From assembly GCA_002381765.1 (NCBI GenBank), contig DFXX01000117.1, positions 86,347-100,754 on the forward strand: a DNA stretch of 14,408 nucleotides. Reading direction: 5' to 3'. The notes under the pieces were generated by a model, which was not told the origin of the DNA, did not search any database, and was given only the letters and a program-made list of their open reading frames with translations. The position numbers and the translations under genes are program-made. Origin of the DNA: Bacteriovoracaceae bacterium UBA4097 (lineage in GTDB: Bacteria > Bdellovibrionota > Bacteriovoracia > Bacteriovoracales > Bacteriovoracaceae). Shown here in pieces: positions 13,091 through 14,408 of the stretch (position 1 is its first letter; each line of letters begins with the position of its first letter).

Positions 13091-14408
13091 AAAGTAATCG
13101 TTTCCAGAAGGCCAATCACCTTCTGGAAGCGTGATGTTGGAAACTGTTCTTTGAGCTCCCGTAGCATATCTTTTCTATCAAACGGTCCAAATTCTCGGGC
13201 CATAATGATTCTGGTAAATTCTTCGGCTACAATAAAGACTATGGAGATGGGAGAGACATTGTTTCCAAAGTGCTCTGAAAAACCAATTCCGTTTAACACC
13301 CCATGATGCTGGCGGATAATCTGATCGGCCCCCATGGGAGCGTGAGGAAACTTAGAAGCAAATTCCGCTGACATTTGAGCATGCCTCTCCACCAGCAGCC
13401 TTTCGGCAGGAGTAAAGGGAGCGCTCTTTAATTCCTTGGTGGACTTAATTTTTGCCTGCTCATCGGTCTCTAAAACGATGTCATGAAAAAATGAGATAAA
13501 GCTCATCTTCTCTTCCTGCTCAGGATTTCCCCAGTCGATATTCTTGATTATATGGAGAGAAACAAAGGTCAGGATCTGAGTATGCTTAAAGAGATAGCTG
13601 GTTTGATTGGAAAGAAGGCGCTCCAGAAGTCTCGCAAGCTTGGGATAGCTTCTTGAGTTCTTTCTCATAACGTCCATATTCTTTCTGGCCAGAGTAATGG
13701 TCTCTTCGGTTACCCCAATAGTAAGAAGCTTCTTGGAGAGAAGTTCCATGGATTTATCTGCAGCACTAACCGCTTCATCTTCCGAGAGTCCTTCTTCCTC
13801 CAGAGTGGTAATGAGCTCATTGGTTACGTTGTTTACAAATTCTAAGCGATCCAGTTTATTCACATAAAGAAAGTCCACCCCTTCTTCGATCATCTTACTG
13901 ATTACAATTTCATTGAAGTCCACGAGCTTTTCAATGCGCATATGGTACTTTTTAGGATTGTCGATATCCTGAGAGTACACAGGACAGACCGAGCGCTTGA
14001 GGACCTTAAAGTAAACAATGGGAATAGGGAAATAATCAGGGACGACCTTATTCATCATCTCTTTGGCGGTAATTCCCAGGGCCTTGGCGGAAGCCTGAAT
14101 AAGGGGCTTAAGTTGAAGGGAGTTGGCCACATGGGCTATTCCACCCTCAATGGGCTGGCCCGGTCCTATGGTGATGACGGGTATATTAAGATTCTTGGTT
14201 TGAAGATAATTAATGATGTCTCGGGCCGAATCTTCCTTACCGATCTTCGTTCTCACGATGATGAGTTTGATATCTTCTGTACCGCTCTCCAGCAGTTTTA
14301 TGGCGAATTCGGCTTTCTTTTTGGCAATAGTCTCAAGTCCCAGCCAAGTGGTTAGGTTGAGCATGTAGAAGCTCTCAATCTTGGGATTGTTTTCTACTAA
14401 AAGCGTTA
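13087..14408 (-). CDS. Degenerate receiver plus variant HD-domain protein, 5' end outside window
   Basis: The gene is partial: an ATG at 14364 exists, but the reading frame stays open to the window edge, and its extra residues TLLVENNPKIESFY look like the first strand and helix of a receiver domain, so the true start lies beyond 14408. Counting from that ATG, the receiver covers about 1-95. The phosphorylatable Asp position holds R38 (LIIVRTK), while the conserved Lys-Pro (K86-P87) remains, so it is a pseudo-receiver. A middle domain (about 105-240, PDYFPIPIVYF) follows. The C-terminal HD domain has H261, H294-D295, H328 and H353-H354 in HHGVLNGIGF, reminiscent of HD-GYP c-di-GMP phosphodiesterases, but the final Asp is replaced in VAEEF. 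A signalling role is inferred. It is convergent with the methyltransferase gene, with a four-base stop overlap. Confidence 0.85.
   Translation of the reverse strand, partial: TLLVENNPKIESFYMLNLTTWLGLETIAKKKAEFAIKLLESGTEDIKLIIVRTKIGKEDSARDIINYLQTKNLNIPVITIGPGQPIEGGIAHVANSLQLKPLIQASAKALGITAKEMMNKVVPDYFPIPIVYFKVLKRSVCPVYSQDIDNPKKYHMRIEKLVDFNEIVISKMIEEGVDFLYVNKLDRLEFVNNVTNELITTLEEEGLSEDEAVSAADKSMELLSKKLLTIGVTEETITLARKNMDVMRKNSRSYPKLARLLERLLSNQTSYLFKHTQILTFVSLHIIKNIDWGNPEQEEKMSFISFFHDIVLETDEQAKIKSTKELKSAPFTPAERLLVERHAQMSAEFASKFPHAPMGADQIIRQHHGVLNGIGFSEHFGNNVSPISIVFIVAEEFTRIIMAREFGPFDRKDMLRELKEQFPTSRFQKVIGLLETITF

Noticed and set aside
13942..14355. Open frame of 137 codons on the plus strand inside the receiver-HD gene
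   Set aside because: The minus-strand frame carries the receiver and HD motifs; the plus frame is a shadow.
1..14408. CRISPR array, tRNA, insertion sequence or prophage
   Set aside because: No regularly spaced repeats, cloverleaf sequences, transposase or integrase motifs were seen on either strand.

Overview
The window reads as ordinary chromosome from a Gram-negative bacterium that is slightly AT-rich. My best guess is the Bdellovibrionota, near Bacteriovorax/Peredibacter. This guess rests on the mix of genes: a type III glutamine synthetase, a TopA with glycine-rich C-terminal repeats and no zinc fingers, a type B L31, an MerC-like protein, a Tsp/Prc-type periplasmic protease and a receiver-HD protein with degenerate motifs. 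The placement is inference. Genes are tightly packed and no stretch without a gene exceeds about 150 bases. I see no tRNA, rRNA, CRISPR array, insertion sequence or phage gene.

Left part (1-5909). glnN (type III glutamine synthetase) has its own sigma70-like promoter and ends in a strong hairpin terminator. A small exported protein of unknown role is convergent with it. A 151-base divergent spacer leads to topA (DNA topoisomerase I). Then comes rpmE2 (ribosomal protein L31, type B) with a good promoter and a terminator that can work in both directions.

Middle part (5931-9524). A MerC-like membrane protein with a His/Cys tail is divergent from a three-gene run: an exported heavy-metal-associated (HMA) protein, a stand-alone CysJ-like flavodoxin joined to it by a GTGA overlap, and rimK (ATP-grasp L-glutamate ligase acting on ribosomal protein S6) with a TTG start. 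rimK is convergent with a two-gene minus-strand unit: pyrD (quinone-linked dihydroorotate dehydrogenase) and a small membrane protein whose start lies inside the end of pyrD.

Right part (9597-14408). A small exported unknown protein with a very good extended -10 promoter is followed by a carboxy-terminal processing protease (PDZ plus S41, Tsp/Prc type). The protease is coupled through another GTGA overlap to a class I SAM-dependent methyltransferase. On the minus strand, a protein with a degenerate receiver domain and a variant HD domain runs off the right edge.

I found no clear new system. The points most worth a second look are the MerC/HMA/flavodoxin/RimK neighbourhood, the receiver-HD protein with altered key residues and a start outside the window, and the very tight gene borders, including two convergent pairs that share the same TTAG stop overlap.
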